A stretch of 23,697 nt of DNA, from NCBI GenBank assembly GCA_964407525.1, contig CAYOWC010000040.1, positions 1 through 23,697 of the forward strand, written 5' to 3'. A program made the translations under genes and the position numbers. The DNA comes from DUZB01 sp964407525 (GTDB lineage: Bacteria; Desulfobacterota; DSM-4660; Desulfatiglandales; Desulfatiglandaceae). Positions 6,163 through 13,514 of this stretch are shown in pieces (positions within the stretch are counted from its first letter, which is position 1; every line of letters starts with the position of its first letter). The notes under the pieces were generated by a model. That model saw only the letters and a program-made list of their open reading frames with translations, had not been told where the DNA came from and did no database searches.

Positions 6163-6798
6163 ATGAAGGTTGTTGCATTTAACGGGAGCCCACGGAAAAA
6201 TGGGAATACAGCGGGATCTCTGAATACGGTATTTGGTGAACTGGAGAAACAGGGTATTGAAACCGAAATGATCCAGGTGGGGAAAGAAAAGATACAGGGG
6301 TGTGTAGCCTGTTATACCTGTTCCAAAAAACAAAATGAAAGATGTGCTTTTGAAGATGATCCGGTGAATGAATGGATTCAGAAGATGAAAGCTGCCGACG
6401 GTATTCTTTTGGGATCCCCGGTTCATTTCTCCGGTGTGGCAGGCACCATGAAATCTTTCCTGGACCGGGCTTTTTTCGTGATTTCCTCGAATGACGGCCT
6501 GCTTCGTCACAAAGTGGGTGCGTCAGTTGCTGCGGTGCGCCGATCCGGTGGGATTCCCACTGTAGATACTTTGAATCATTATATTAATTATTCTGAAATG
6601 ATCATGCCCAGTTCCAACTATTGGAACGTGGCCCATGGCATGAACCCCGGTGAGATGGAACAGGATGGCGAGGGCAAGCAGATCATGGAGGTGCTTGGCA
6701 GTAATATGGCGTGGCTGATGAAGGTGATGGAAATTGGCAGAAAGGAAGTGCCTGCACCTCCCCGACCCACTAAAATCGCCACCAACTTTATACGATAA
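6163..6798 (+). CDS. Flavodoxin-fold NAD(P)H-dependent FMN reductase family protein, iron-sulfur flavoprotein (Isf)-like
   Basis: 211 residues. Three consecutive ATGs occur (6157, 6160, 6163). The third is chosen because GGAGG ends at 6155, giving normal spacing, and the family's usual start MKVVAFNGSPRKNGNT follows directly. The SPR.NGNT loop binds the FMN phosphate. Cys47, Cys50, Cys53 and Cys61 form a compact CX2CX2CX7C motif like that holding a [4Fe-4S] cluster in archaeal/anaerobe Isf proteins. GSPVHFSGVAGTMKSFLDR is the second conserved flavin-site segment, though split here by FSGVA. Probable role: cytoplasmic flavin-based electron transfer or detoxification in an anaerobe. The physiological partner is unknown. 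Followed after 8 bp by the DUF3820 gene. Confidence 0.85.
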   Translation: MKVVAFNGSPRKNGNTAGSLNTVFGELEKQGIETEMIQVGKEKIQGCVACYTCSKKQNERCAFEDDPVNEWIQKMKAADGILLGSPVHFSGVAGTMKSFLDRAFFVISSNDGLLRHKVGASVAAVRRSGGIPTVDTLNHYINYSEMIMPSSNYWNVAHGMNPGEMEQDGEGKQIMEVLGSNMAWLMKVMEIGRKEVPAPPRPTKIATNFIR

Positions 6799-6806
6799 CG
6801 CCTTTA

Positions 6807-7049
6807 ATGGAACTGAAAGAAAAAAATGAGTGTATACCGGATGCGGAAGTCATGCTTAAATTAGCCAAGATACGGATGCCGTTTGGCAAGTACAAAGGGC
6901 GGCGTTTGATTGACCTGCCTGAGCCTTATGTGGTTTGGTTTTCCCGAAAAGGATTTCCGACTGGACAATTGGGTGATATGCTGCGTATGGTTTATGAGAT
7001 TAAGGTAAACGGCCTGGAATATCTTTTTAAGCCGTTGCGGAATTTATAG
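6807..7049 (+). CDS. DUF3820 family protein
   Basis: 80 residues. The central MPFGKYKGRRLIDLPEPYV, then WFSRKGFPTGQLG and a terminal hydrophobic GLEYLFKPL, match the DUF3820 pattern (sometimes annotated 'quorum-sensing-regulated virulence factor'); the biochemical role is not established. Its length is normal for the family. It lies 8 bp after the flavoprotein gene and may be translated from the same message; no strong ribosome binding site is seen. Confidence 0.8.
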   Translation: MELKEKNECIPDAEVMLKLAKIRMPFGKYKGRRLIDLPEPYVVWFSRKGFPTGQLGDMLRMVYEIKVNGLEYLFKPLRNL

Positions 7050-7095
7050 ACGTGTTATTATCAGACCCTGCATGAACTTTTTAAGGTGACTTTTT

Positions 7096-7320
7096 GTGAG
7101 AAAGAATATGGACGACTGGTGTGATCAACAAGATATTGTTTCTGATGGAGATCGAATTTATCGTTGCTCGAAATGTGGTAAGAGGCTACACCCCCGCAGA
7201 ATATTCGAAGAGAATGGGGAGCTTGTGGGATGGAGTTTGCCACCCCACAAGAAGAAGGGGCACAAAATTAAGGCAACAAAAAGCCGTCAGGGTAGAAAAC
7301 CGAAAAAGATGGGTCCTTAG
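7096..7320 (+). CDS. Small basic zinc-ribbon-like protein
   Basis: 74 residues from a GTG start with AAGGTG at 7083-7088 seven bases before it; an internal ATG at 7108 is an alternative. Seen: YRCSKCGKRLHPR, a single CxxC knuckle with a nearby His, followed by a Lys/Arg-rich C-terminus (KKKGHKIKATKSRQGRKPKK). A second metal-ligand pair is not clear, so the site may be completed by His residues or be degenerate. A nucleic-acid-binding role is plausible but inferred. It converges on the 761-residue minus-strand gene with only 31 bp between them. Confidence 0.55.
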   Translation: MRKNMDDWCDQQDIVSDGDRIYRCSKCGKRLHPRRIFEENGELVGWSLPPHKKKGHKIKATKSRQGRKPKKMGP

Positions 7321-7351
7321 ACACTCGGCAAAGATTAAGGATCCCGAAATA

Positions 7352-9637
7352 TCAACCTGTGGTGTTACGGTCTGAAATGGTTTGAATGGCCGAATCGATC
7401 CATTCCATTGTCTTTTTAACGGAATTCCTGAAATCTGCATTTTTCTTCAGAGCCATGAAATTCCGTTCCATTGCTCTGACCTGTTTAAGAAGCATCAGAT
7501 CATTTTCGTCCTCGTATCTGGATAACCCTCTTACGGCGACACGAAGGTGCTTTAGACAAGCCTCTTTAAACCCCTTTTCTTTTTCTTTTTTGTATATCTC
7601 CGATTTGGGATTTCCATAGGTCTTGACTGCGCCTCTCAGGACCGTATGGCCGGGGGGGCGGCCGATCAGGGCCATAAATAAGAAACATTCACGTTCCAGT
7701 GACAGCAGGAATCGTAGCGGCATAGTTCTTTCTCCTGAACTTTTCTGAAGCGTATTCAGCATCTCTCTGTGAATGCTCCTGATTTTCTCGAAAAAAGCAT
7801 CTTTTTGGGAGTCAATAACGTCTCCTGCTGCTTTGACGGATTCCGGACTCAGGCCTTCCCTTACCAAAAGCACCTCTTCAGGCGTAATCTCAATGTCGTT
7901 ATAAAGCTCTATATTGTATTTTCGAAGCAGAACATTGGCTATAATCAAGGCGTTTCGATCCGAAAAACGCACAACACCCGGCACAACGCAGAAATCCGTC
8001 AATAAAAATCGGAGTGCGGCAGGCGATTTGTTCATGTGAAAAATCAAGGATTGAAGGGAGTTTAAAAATGCCACGCGGTCTTTTCGATTCAGGGTTTCTT
8101 TAAGATAGTGCCATAAAAACCCGAAAATCTTTTCGCCATATTTCGCCATCTCGGGAATATTTTTTTCAAACGAATTTCGGAGAAATGAACCGGAATCATC
8201 AAAACAGCCTCTCAATAATTCCAAGAGAATTTTGGCTTCTTCAAGTGAAATATTAAAATCTCTGGCCACCGTTTCATAATCCTGGTTGTCGAAATTGATG
8301 GCTTTGCCCATTATGTCCTTGATCTTTTTCTTGGTGACCGCACGCCGTTTGAAAAAACTGAACAGGTCTTCTATTTTCTGGGTCAATATATAACGGATGG
8401 AACTGGATTCTCCATCTTCCGTCCCGGACTCATTTTCATCTGTCCCAAGACTTTCAAAAACATCATCCCGGACCTGTGATAGTCTGGTTTCCAGATTTGT
8501 CAGCACTTCTTTTTCCATCGCCGGGTTTTGATTTTTCTGGTTTACGGAATCCAGAAGATCGGAGGCCCTGCCAAGACGCAACTTCAGGTTTTCAGGACTG
8601 ACCATGGCGAAGTCATTTCCGTAAATACTGTCAACGGTCTGTGCCAGCTTTTCGTGTGAATGCCCATATTTACTTGCAATTGTGCGAACCATTTCACTTT
8701 TTTCACGAGTAAAAGCGCCACCCCCCCAATCCACCATCAAGCGGCTCAAGTTGTTAATTTCAATAGGGGGCTTGTGTAATTGCTCCCTGATTTTCTTGAA
8801 TGCAAACAGCGCATCATAGGCGCTCACAAACTGCTCCAGCTTCGCCCTTGAATCGGGGTTCTTCATCAGTTTACGCAGTTGTCCCAGCAAGGATTGCATG
8901 GTTTCGGGTTTCAAAGCATTCACGCCTGCCAGAAGAGACAAGTTCGGGTCCGGCATACCCTCGTCATTATAGATGACGGATGGGACATTTTCGACCGATA
9001 CCTTTTCGCTGGGATTTTCCGGGGCTTTATAGGCCCCAAAATACAGGGCTGCCACCTTAAGGGATCGCCGCATGAGATCCATTTCGTGTGGGCGCCATTT
9101 TCCTGGAATGAAGCAAACGGAATTGATTTCCAGTGATGGAAAGCGATCAAAGGCGGCTTTCAGTTTTCCCGGCAGGTGAGACATGCCAATTCCCTTTCGT
9201 TTGGCCAACGCCTTTATGATGGGCAGATCTACTGAAAATTCCCCGCAGGTTACCAAATAATCAAGCCGTTCAAAATCGATGCCTTCATCCGGCAGACGCA
9301 TGCCCCGATAGCGAATCAGGACCCTCTCTGACTTTTCCGACATGGTATGGAGGGTTGAAAGAGCAGAGATCACCAGCTCGATTTCATCCTGTACGATGGA
9401 TTGGGATCCATGAAACTTAATTTTAGACAGGTACTGGGCCAGTGCATATACCAGATCCACCAGTGCCATGCGCCATGAATCCATGAATTCCTGTTCTTCA
9501 CCCAGAGGATCTGAGAGCAATTTTGCTCTGGTCGAAGGCTCGTCACCCCTTTCCCGCTGGTCGATGCCCCCAAGCTGTTCATACAGCTTCTTGGCATCAT
9601 CGTCGAGAACAAGGTCCTCTTTCGGTATTTCAGGCAA
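7352..9637 (-). CDS. Large cytoplasmic helical protein of unknown function
   Basis: 761 residues, starting at TTG 9637 with GGAG seven bases upstream on the minus strand; no ATG or GTG nearby is better placed. No signal peptide or long hydrophobic segment is seen. The protein is predominantly alpha-helical, with leucine-rich amphipathic stretches and an acidic low-complexity segment around residues 398-412 (GTDENESGTEDGESSS) that probably separates two halves. No nucleotide-binding loop, metal site or catalytic motif was recognised. It is a single-gene unit, convergent with the zinc-ribbon gene and divergent from the exported protein gene at 10220. It is a complete, uninterrupted frame and so is certainly coding, but I cannot assign a family. 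Confidence 0.75.
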   Translation of the reverse strand: MPEIPKEDLVLDDDAKKLYEQLGGIDQRERGDEPSTRAKLLSDPLGEEQEFMDSWRMALVDLVYALAQYLSKIKFHGSQSIVQDEIELVISALSTLHTMSEKSERVLIRYRGMRLPDEGIDFERLDYLVTCGEFSVDLPIIKALAKRKGIGMSHLPGKLKAAFDRFPSLEINSVCFIPGKWRPHEMDLMRRSLKVAALYFGAYKAPENPSEKVSVENVPSVIYNDEGMPDPNLSLLAGVNALKPETMQSLLGQLRKLMKNPDSRAKLEQFVSAYDALFAFKKIREQLHKPPIEINNLSRLMVDWGGGAFTREKSEMVRTIASKYGHSHEKLAQTVDSIYGNDFAMVSPENLKLRLGRASDLLDSVNQKNQNPAMEKEVLTNLETRLSQVRDDVFESLGTDENESGTEDGESSSIRYILTQKIEDLFSFFKRRAVTKKKIKDIMGKAINFDNQDYETVARDFNISLEEAKILLELLRGCFDDSGSFLRNSFEKNIPEMAKYGEKIFGFLWHYLKETLNRKDRVAFLNSLQSLIFHMNKSPAALRFLLTDFCVVPGVVRFSDRNALIIANVLLRKYNIELYNDIEITPEEVLLVREGLSPESVKAAGDVIDSQKDAFFEKIRSIHREMLNTLQKSSGERTMPLRFLLSLERECFLFMALIGRPPGHTVLRGAVKTYGNPKSEIYKKEKEKGFKEACLKHLRVAVRGLSRYEDENDLMLLKQVRAMERNFMALKKNADFRNSVKKTMEWIDSAIQTISDRNTTG

Positions 9638-10219
9638 AACTTTACTCCATTTAGTTTAACTATATGTCTGGACTGTACTACTGTGGGCCGAATTCGCTCT
9701 TTCCGGATCCGTGATTTTCGCTTTGCGTTCGATTTCCAGACGTGGTTACAGGGATCTGTTCGAGAAGAGTTTTGACCACTCCTTGTCCCCTCATTGCCAC
9801 TATTTGTATAATTATATTCAAAATTGAAAGGATATCAAGCTTTTCGTGGTCTTTTCATCAATTGTCATCTTGAAAAAACATTCTCGTTTGAATGGGTTTT
9901 GCCCTACTTCCGTTTGGTAAGGCACTCGGAAAAATACCCTCAGCTCCCCTTTGCAAAACGGGGGAGCAGTCAAGTTCCCCTTTAGAAAAGGGGAATTTAT
10001 CAGGCGAATGCCATTCAAATAGTAATTGAGAAGGCTTTCAAAATGAGAATTGCTGAGAAATTATTTTTCTATTTTACATGTGTGTATTAACCTACTATTA
10101 TTAAAAATTAATCTGAATATTTCGTCGCTTTTCTGGTGCCCTGATGCTTCACGTAGGGCCTGAAATAAAGAGGTTCCCCTGGGGTTATGCCAGTTCACAG
10201 CAGGAGAACCGGGAGGAAA
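9638..10219. other. Divergent intergenic region, AT-rich with tandem hairpins
   Basis: About 580 bases between the two divergent genes, with no supported gene. It must hold the promoters for both directions, but I see no hexamer pair strong enough to mark. It contains the two GC-rich hairpins at 9943-9995 and an AT-rich segment around 10040-10120. Confidence 0.6.
9943..9995. repeat. Two tandem GC-rich hairpins of a REP-like type
   Basis: gctcccc (9943-9949) pairs with ggggagc (9961-9967). Then ttcccctt (9975-9982) pairs with aaggggaa (9988-9995). The two hairpins are variants of one unit repeated at about 32-bp spacing. Short 'cccctttgtaaaagggg'-type units of this kind are dispersed in many bacterial genomes. 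They produce spurious frames with text like SPFLKGN. Confidence 0.75.
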
Positions 10220-11542
10220 ATGAACAAGCGAATTCTTTTTGCAGGGTTTATTGCAGTCATTTTATTTCTGCCCGTGCGGGGGCAGGCGGAAAACGGTGTG
10301 AAAAACACCTCAGATACTACGTTAACCGTTCCTTCCTGCGGCCTTTCTCCTTCCAATCAGTACGCCGGGGAGGTCCTCTCGTTCCTGTTGCAGATCGTTC
10401 TGGGCCAGACGGGAAACCCGAGATTCAAGAAAGAGTGGTCGACCCGGGGATTTGAGGAAAAACTGGATTATGAGAAAATCTCGGATATCATGACCGATCC
10501 AGATGCCAGCCAGTTGGACCTGATTGTACCCGATCCGGGCCTGCAGTTTTTAACGAGAGTTCTTTACCATTATGACCCGACCTTGAGTCAATATAAAGGC
10601 AAATTTGATTTTGCGAGCATCTACCCTGCAACTGAAATCGTAGCTTTAAGACTGTTGTTGTTGAAAAAAATCAATGAGAAAGAGAAGATCAACCTGGAAG
10701 AGCTCATCCGCAGGGAGGATCTTCTCATGAATCCTAAAGTGGAGATGTCGAATCAGGATCTGGAAGCGGTGAATCTGAGAGCTGATGAAATGCGGTTCCT
10801 AAGAGATATTTTACACGAGGAACCACGTCTATTTGATTACCTGAAATCTCCTTTCCTTGTGAAGGGACTGGTAAGGGTCGGCGCTGTGAACCGGGATTCG
10901 TTTTCGCAGGAGATGATTGAATTGGCTGAGTATGGGGAGTGTCGATGTTCTTTTTCCAAAGGTTCGAAAAAAGCCGATGCGATTAAGATTGCCGTGCTGC
11001 CATCAATTATCGGGGAATTTGATTTTGATGGGAAAACTTCCGGGCTGTCGGAATTCGGTTTTGCACCAACAGAAGATCTCGTGCAAATTTTCAGGAAACT
11101 TGAGGCGGATATCCTTTTTCGGACGCGAGAGCTGCTGGAAAAAGAGGCCTGTTCCGGGTTTTCCTTAAAAGGGATTGGAAAAAAATCCCTGAATACCATT
11201 TGGGATGCCATCCTTCAAAATGAGTTGGCGTTTTATGTAGAAGACAAACGCCCTTTGGTAATCACACCCCATAATGCGGCGGAGGTTGTGTCCAATGTAT
11301 GCCCGGAAACCGACTTTACTGTGATTTTGTTGGATAAGAATGTGTATCTGACCGTTAATTTGAATGAAAAAAAGGATATGTATCCTGCTGTTCCCTGGAT
11401 TTATCTGGATATTATGGATATTCAGTACTCCCAGGCTGGATATGAGATAGATGAGATCAGCAGGTTCATCTGTTCCAGGTTAGAGGATAGGTTCCAATCA
11501 AGAATCAACAGAGAAAAGGTCTTTGATGAGTCTGATCGGTAG
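10220..11542 (+). CDS. Exported protein of unknown function
   Basis: 440 residues. The start at 10220 is set by GGGAGG at 10211-10216; the longer in-frame start at 10187 would hide the signal peptide. The N-terminus is a Sec signal (MNKRILFAGFIAVILFLPVRGQA, probably cleaved after the last Ala), so the protein is periplasmic or secreted. The mature part is mixed alpha/beta with several scattered Cys residues, including a CRC pair at about 242-244. No known catalytic motif is seen. It is followed by the 154-bp inverted-repeat element, then the ETF-alpha fusion gene. I do not recognise the family. Confidence 0.7.
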   Translation: MNKRILFAGFIAVILFLPVRGQAENGVKNTSDTTLTVPSCGLSPSNQYAGEVLSFLLQIVLGQTGNPRFKKEWSTRGFEEKLDYEKISDIMTDPDASQLDLIVPDPGLQFLTRVLYHYDPTLSQYKGKFDFASIYPATEIVALRLLLLKKINEKEKINLEELIRREDLLMNPKVEMSNQDLEAVNLRADEMRFLRDILHEEPRLFDYLKSPFLVKGLVRVGAVNRDSFSQEMIELAEYGECRCSFSKGSKKADAIKIAVLPSIIGEFDFDGKTSGLSEFGFAPTEDLVQIFRKLEADILFRTRELLEKEACSGFSLKGIGKKSLNTIWDAILQNELAFYVEDKRPLVITPHNAAEVVSNVCPETDFTVILLDKNVYLTVNLNEKKDMYPAVPWIYLDIMDIQYSQAGYEIDEISRFICSRLEDRFQSRINREKVFDESDR

Positions 11543-11596
11543 TTCGTTTCCATCCATAAATGGCCCTTTTCCGCAATCTCGGCGTCAAACTGCGGG

Positions 11597-11630
11597 TTTC
11601 CCCCGCAAAAAGCGCGGGATCCGAGACTTG
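11597..11630 (+). repeat. 34-bp direct repeat, copy A
   Basis: Core gcgcgggatccgagacttg is shared with copy B. It contains the small hairpin cccgc..gcggg. The two copies differ by one A/G change. Confidence 0.85.
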
Positions 11631-11668
11631 TGCGACGTACTATCGTACGTCTCCGCACAAACCCTTGT

Positions 11669-11702
11669 TTTCCCCCGCAGAAAGCGCGGGATCCGAGACT
11701 TG
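11669..11702 (+). repeat. 34-bp direct repeat, copy B
   Basis: 33 of 34 bases match copy A, which begins 72 bp earlier. It lies about 110 bp before the probable start of the ETF-alpha fusion gene, so it is probably in that gene's leader. Confidence 0.85.
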
Positions 11703-11740
11703 ACCTTGCGAAAATGTCATTTCTGAATTGGAAACCCGCA

Positions 11741-11770
11741 GTGCCCAATGTACCATTAATGGATGGGCAC
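11741..11770. promoter_or_regulatory. Inverted repeat upstream of the ETF-alpha/XRE/cupin gene, possible operator
   Basis: gtgccca (11741-11747) and tgggcac (11764-11770) are exact complements, with a nested palindrome ccattaatgg (11753-11762) between them. The site lies 43 bp before the ATG at 11813. Because that gene carries its own HTH domain, an autoregulatory operator is conceivable, but this is inference only. Confidence 0.35.
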
Positions 11771-11812
11771 CAGTTCGCAAAAAAAATAGAATGGATGATT
11801 GGGAATGACCAT

Positions 11813-13429
11813 ATGAAAAAAGATGTCGCAAATGAAGTTTGGGTAATGGGGGACTTGAGAAATCAAAAGTTTTTCGATTTGAGTCTCAGGGCTCTTTCAA
11901 AAGCACGTGATTTGGTGGGACCGCTAGGCGGAAAGGCTGCTGTGGTGCTTTTTGATGTTTCCGAAGAAAAGCTGCAAAACACTTCCGGACTGGTTCCTGT
12001 TTTGGCTGAAAAGGCCATTGAAAAATTTCTGGTCCATGGCGCCGACAGGGTTTATGTCATAAAGCACGGCAGCCTGACCTTGTATGGGGCCGATGTTTGT
12101 GCTTTTTCTCTTGCAGAAGCAGTCAAGGAACGGCGTCCTGCACTCGTTCTTTTTGCGCTCACCGAATTCGGGCGGGAAATGGCAGCCATGTCTGCTCGTT
12201 TATGCAGTGCGGGACTGATTTCAGATTGCCAGGACCTGCGTATGGAGGATAAACAAATCATTGGCACTTGCCCTGCGTGGGGTGGGGAAATTATGGCTGA
12301 AATCTCATTCAGCGATATCCATGAACCAGGGTTTGCTACCATACAGGCAAATTTGTTTTCCTCGGTTGAAGCAAAGGGTGATCCTGGTGAAGTTATCCGT
12401 ATAAACCTGGCGGCTTCGGGTGAAATGCGGAGGGCAACGCTTCTTTCGTTAGCGCCGGAACCGGGGGATGAGAAAAAATTGGAGGAGGCGAAGGTGGTTG
12501 TTGTCGGTGGGGCCGGCCTTGGAGATATGGAAGGCTTTGGACTTGCCAGGGAGTTAGCTTCTGCAGTCGAGGGCGAAATAGGAGCGACACGGCCACCTGT
12601 TCTCCACCATTGGGTGGAGGAAGAGCGCCTGATAGGGCAGACGGGAAAGACGGTAAGGCCCGATCTTCTCTTTTCCATTGGAACCTCAGGTGCTGTTCAG
12701 TATACTGCTGGTATTATGGATGCTAAAACCATCGTGGCGGTAAATCGTGATCCCCATGCGTCCATATTCCAGGTTGCCGATTTGGGGATTGTCGCGGATG
12801 CCAGGACATTCCTTCCCTTGCTCACGGCCCGGATCAAACAAAGTGTGATGCGTGGGCTGGCGGATGTTCTGTCTGAAGATAAAGGAGTATCTGGAAAAAG
12901 CCGTTTTGGTGAAAAAATAAGGAGCTTGCGGGAAGGCAATAACTGGTCGGTGGAAGCCCTTGCAAAGGCTACAGGGCAAACTCCCGAGTTTGTGGAACAA
13001 GTGGAATCCGATGAGATCTCTCCTCCTGTTAGCTTCCTTGTCAGCCTCGCAGGAGCGTTGGACATTGATCCCGGGACATTCCTTCACAAAGAGGAAAAGG
13101 CGGCCATAAGAGATCAGCGTGCAAAGGCCTTTTACAAGCGTACGAAGAGCTATTCGTATGAGACCCTTACTCCCGGGGCTGAAAACAACCATCTGCGTGC
13201 CTTCATGATCACCATTGAATCCCAGCATGACCACAAGCCTGTAGAATACAAACATGAAGGGGAAGAGTTTATTTTCGTTATGGAAGGGGATCTTCAGTTT
13301 ACTCTTGGTGGAAAGGTACACGTGCTGAAAGAAGGGGAATGCATCCATTTTAATTCGGATATTCCGCATAAACTAAAGAGTCTGTCCAATGATCCAACAA
13401 GGTGCCTTGTGATGCTGTATACGGTATGA
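11813..13429 (+). CDS. Electron transfer flavoprotein alpha subunit fused to an XRE-type HTH and a cupin domain
   Basis: 538 residues. The start at 11813 is chosen because the ETF-alpha N-terminus (NEVWVMGDLRNQK) follows at once; earlier in-frame codons run through the repeat element. Residues 1-225 form the ETF N-terminal alpha/beta domain. Residues 226-345 form the FAD domain, with VVVVGGAGLG, a TR replacing the usual SR, GQTGKTV (275-281), SIGTSGAVQY and a VNRDPHASIFQVADLGIVAD segment, so FAD contacts look preserved. Residues 365-425 (FGEKIRSLREGNNWS...) are an XRE-type helix-turn-helix, and residues 465-538 a cupin_2 domain with KHEGEEFIF and a DIPHKL end. ETF-alpha normally works with EtfB, which is absent here. 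A flavin- or redox-sensing regulator is an alternative to a true electron carrier. The next gene, a flavoprotein reductase, follows after 85 bp. Confidence 0.85.
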   Translation: MKKDVANEVWVMGDLRNQKFFDLSLRALSKARDLVGPLGGKAAVVLFDVSEEKLQNTSGLVPVLAEKAIEKFLVHGADRVYVIKHGSLTLYGADVCAFSLAEAVKERRPALVLFALTEFGREMAAMSARLCSAGLISDCQDLRMEDKQIIGTCPAWGGEIMAEISFSDIHEPGFATIQANLFSSVEAKGDPGEVIRINLAASGEMRRATLLSLAPEPGDEKKLEEAKVVVVGGAGLGDMEGFGLARELASAVEGEIGATRPPVLHHWVEEERLIGQTGKTVRPDLLFSIGTSGAVQYTAGIMDAKTIVAVNRDPHASIFQVADLGIVADARTFLPLLTARIKQSVMRGLADVLSEDKGVSGKSRFGEKIRSLREGNNWSVEALAKATGQTPEFVEQVESDEISPPVSFLVSLAGALDIDPGTFLHKEEKAAIRDQRAKAFYKRTKSYSYETLTPGAENNHLRAFMITIESQHDHKPVEYKHEGEEFIFVMEGDLQFTLGGKVHVLKEGECIHFNSDIPHKLKSLSNDPTRCLVMLYTV

Positions 13430-13514
13430 AAAATTCCGGCCGTAATTATTTCCGGTTTAGAGTTTCCGGTTCAAGGTTGAAAAAACACAAAGTAAAGGTA
13501 AGGGAGAATCTACG

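Larger units (their letters stand above)
11589..11742. repeat. 154-bp MITE-like element with 13-bp terminal inverted repeats
   Basis: actgcgggtttcc (11589-11601) and ggaaacccgcagt (11730-11742) are perfect inverted repeats. Inside are two direct repeats of 34 bp (11597-11630 and 11669-11702), which differ at one position and each contain a cccgc/gcggg hairpin. Between them is a hairpin built on acgtac (11635-11640) and gtacgt (11645-11650), extended by gtgcg/cgcac. It encodes no protein. Confidence 0.7.

Noticed and set aside
9818..10018. Minus-strand frame of 66 codons containing SPFLKGN and PPFCKGEL
   Set aside because: It is generated by the tandem hairpin repeats, a common source of false small proteins.
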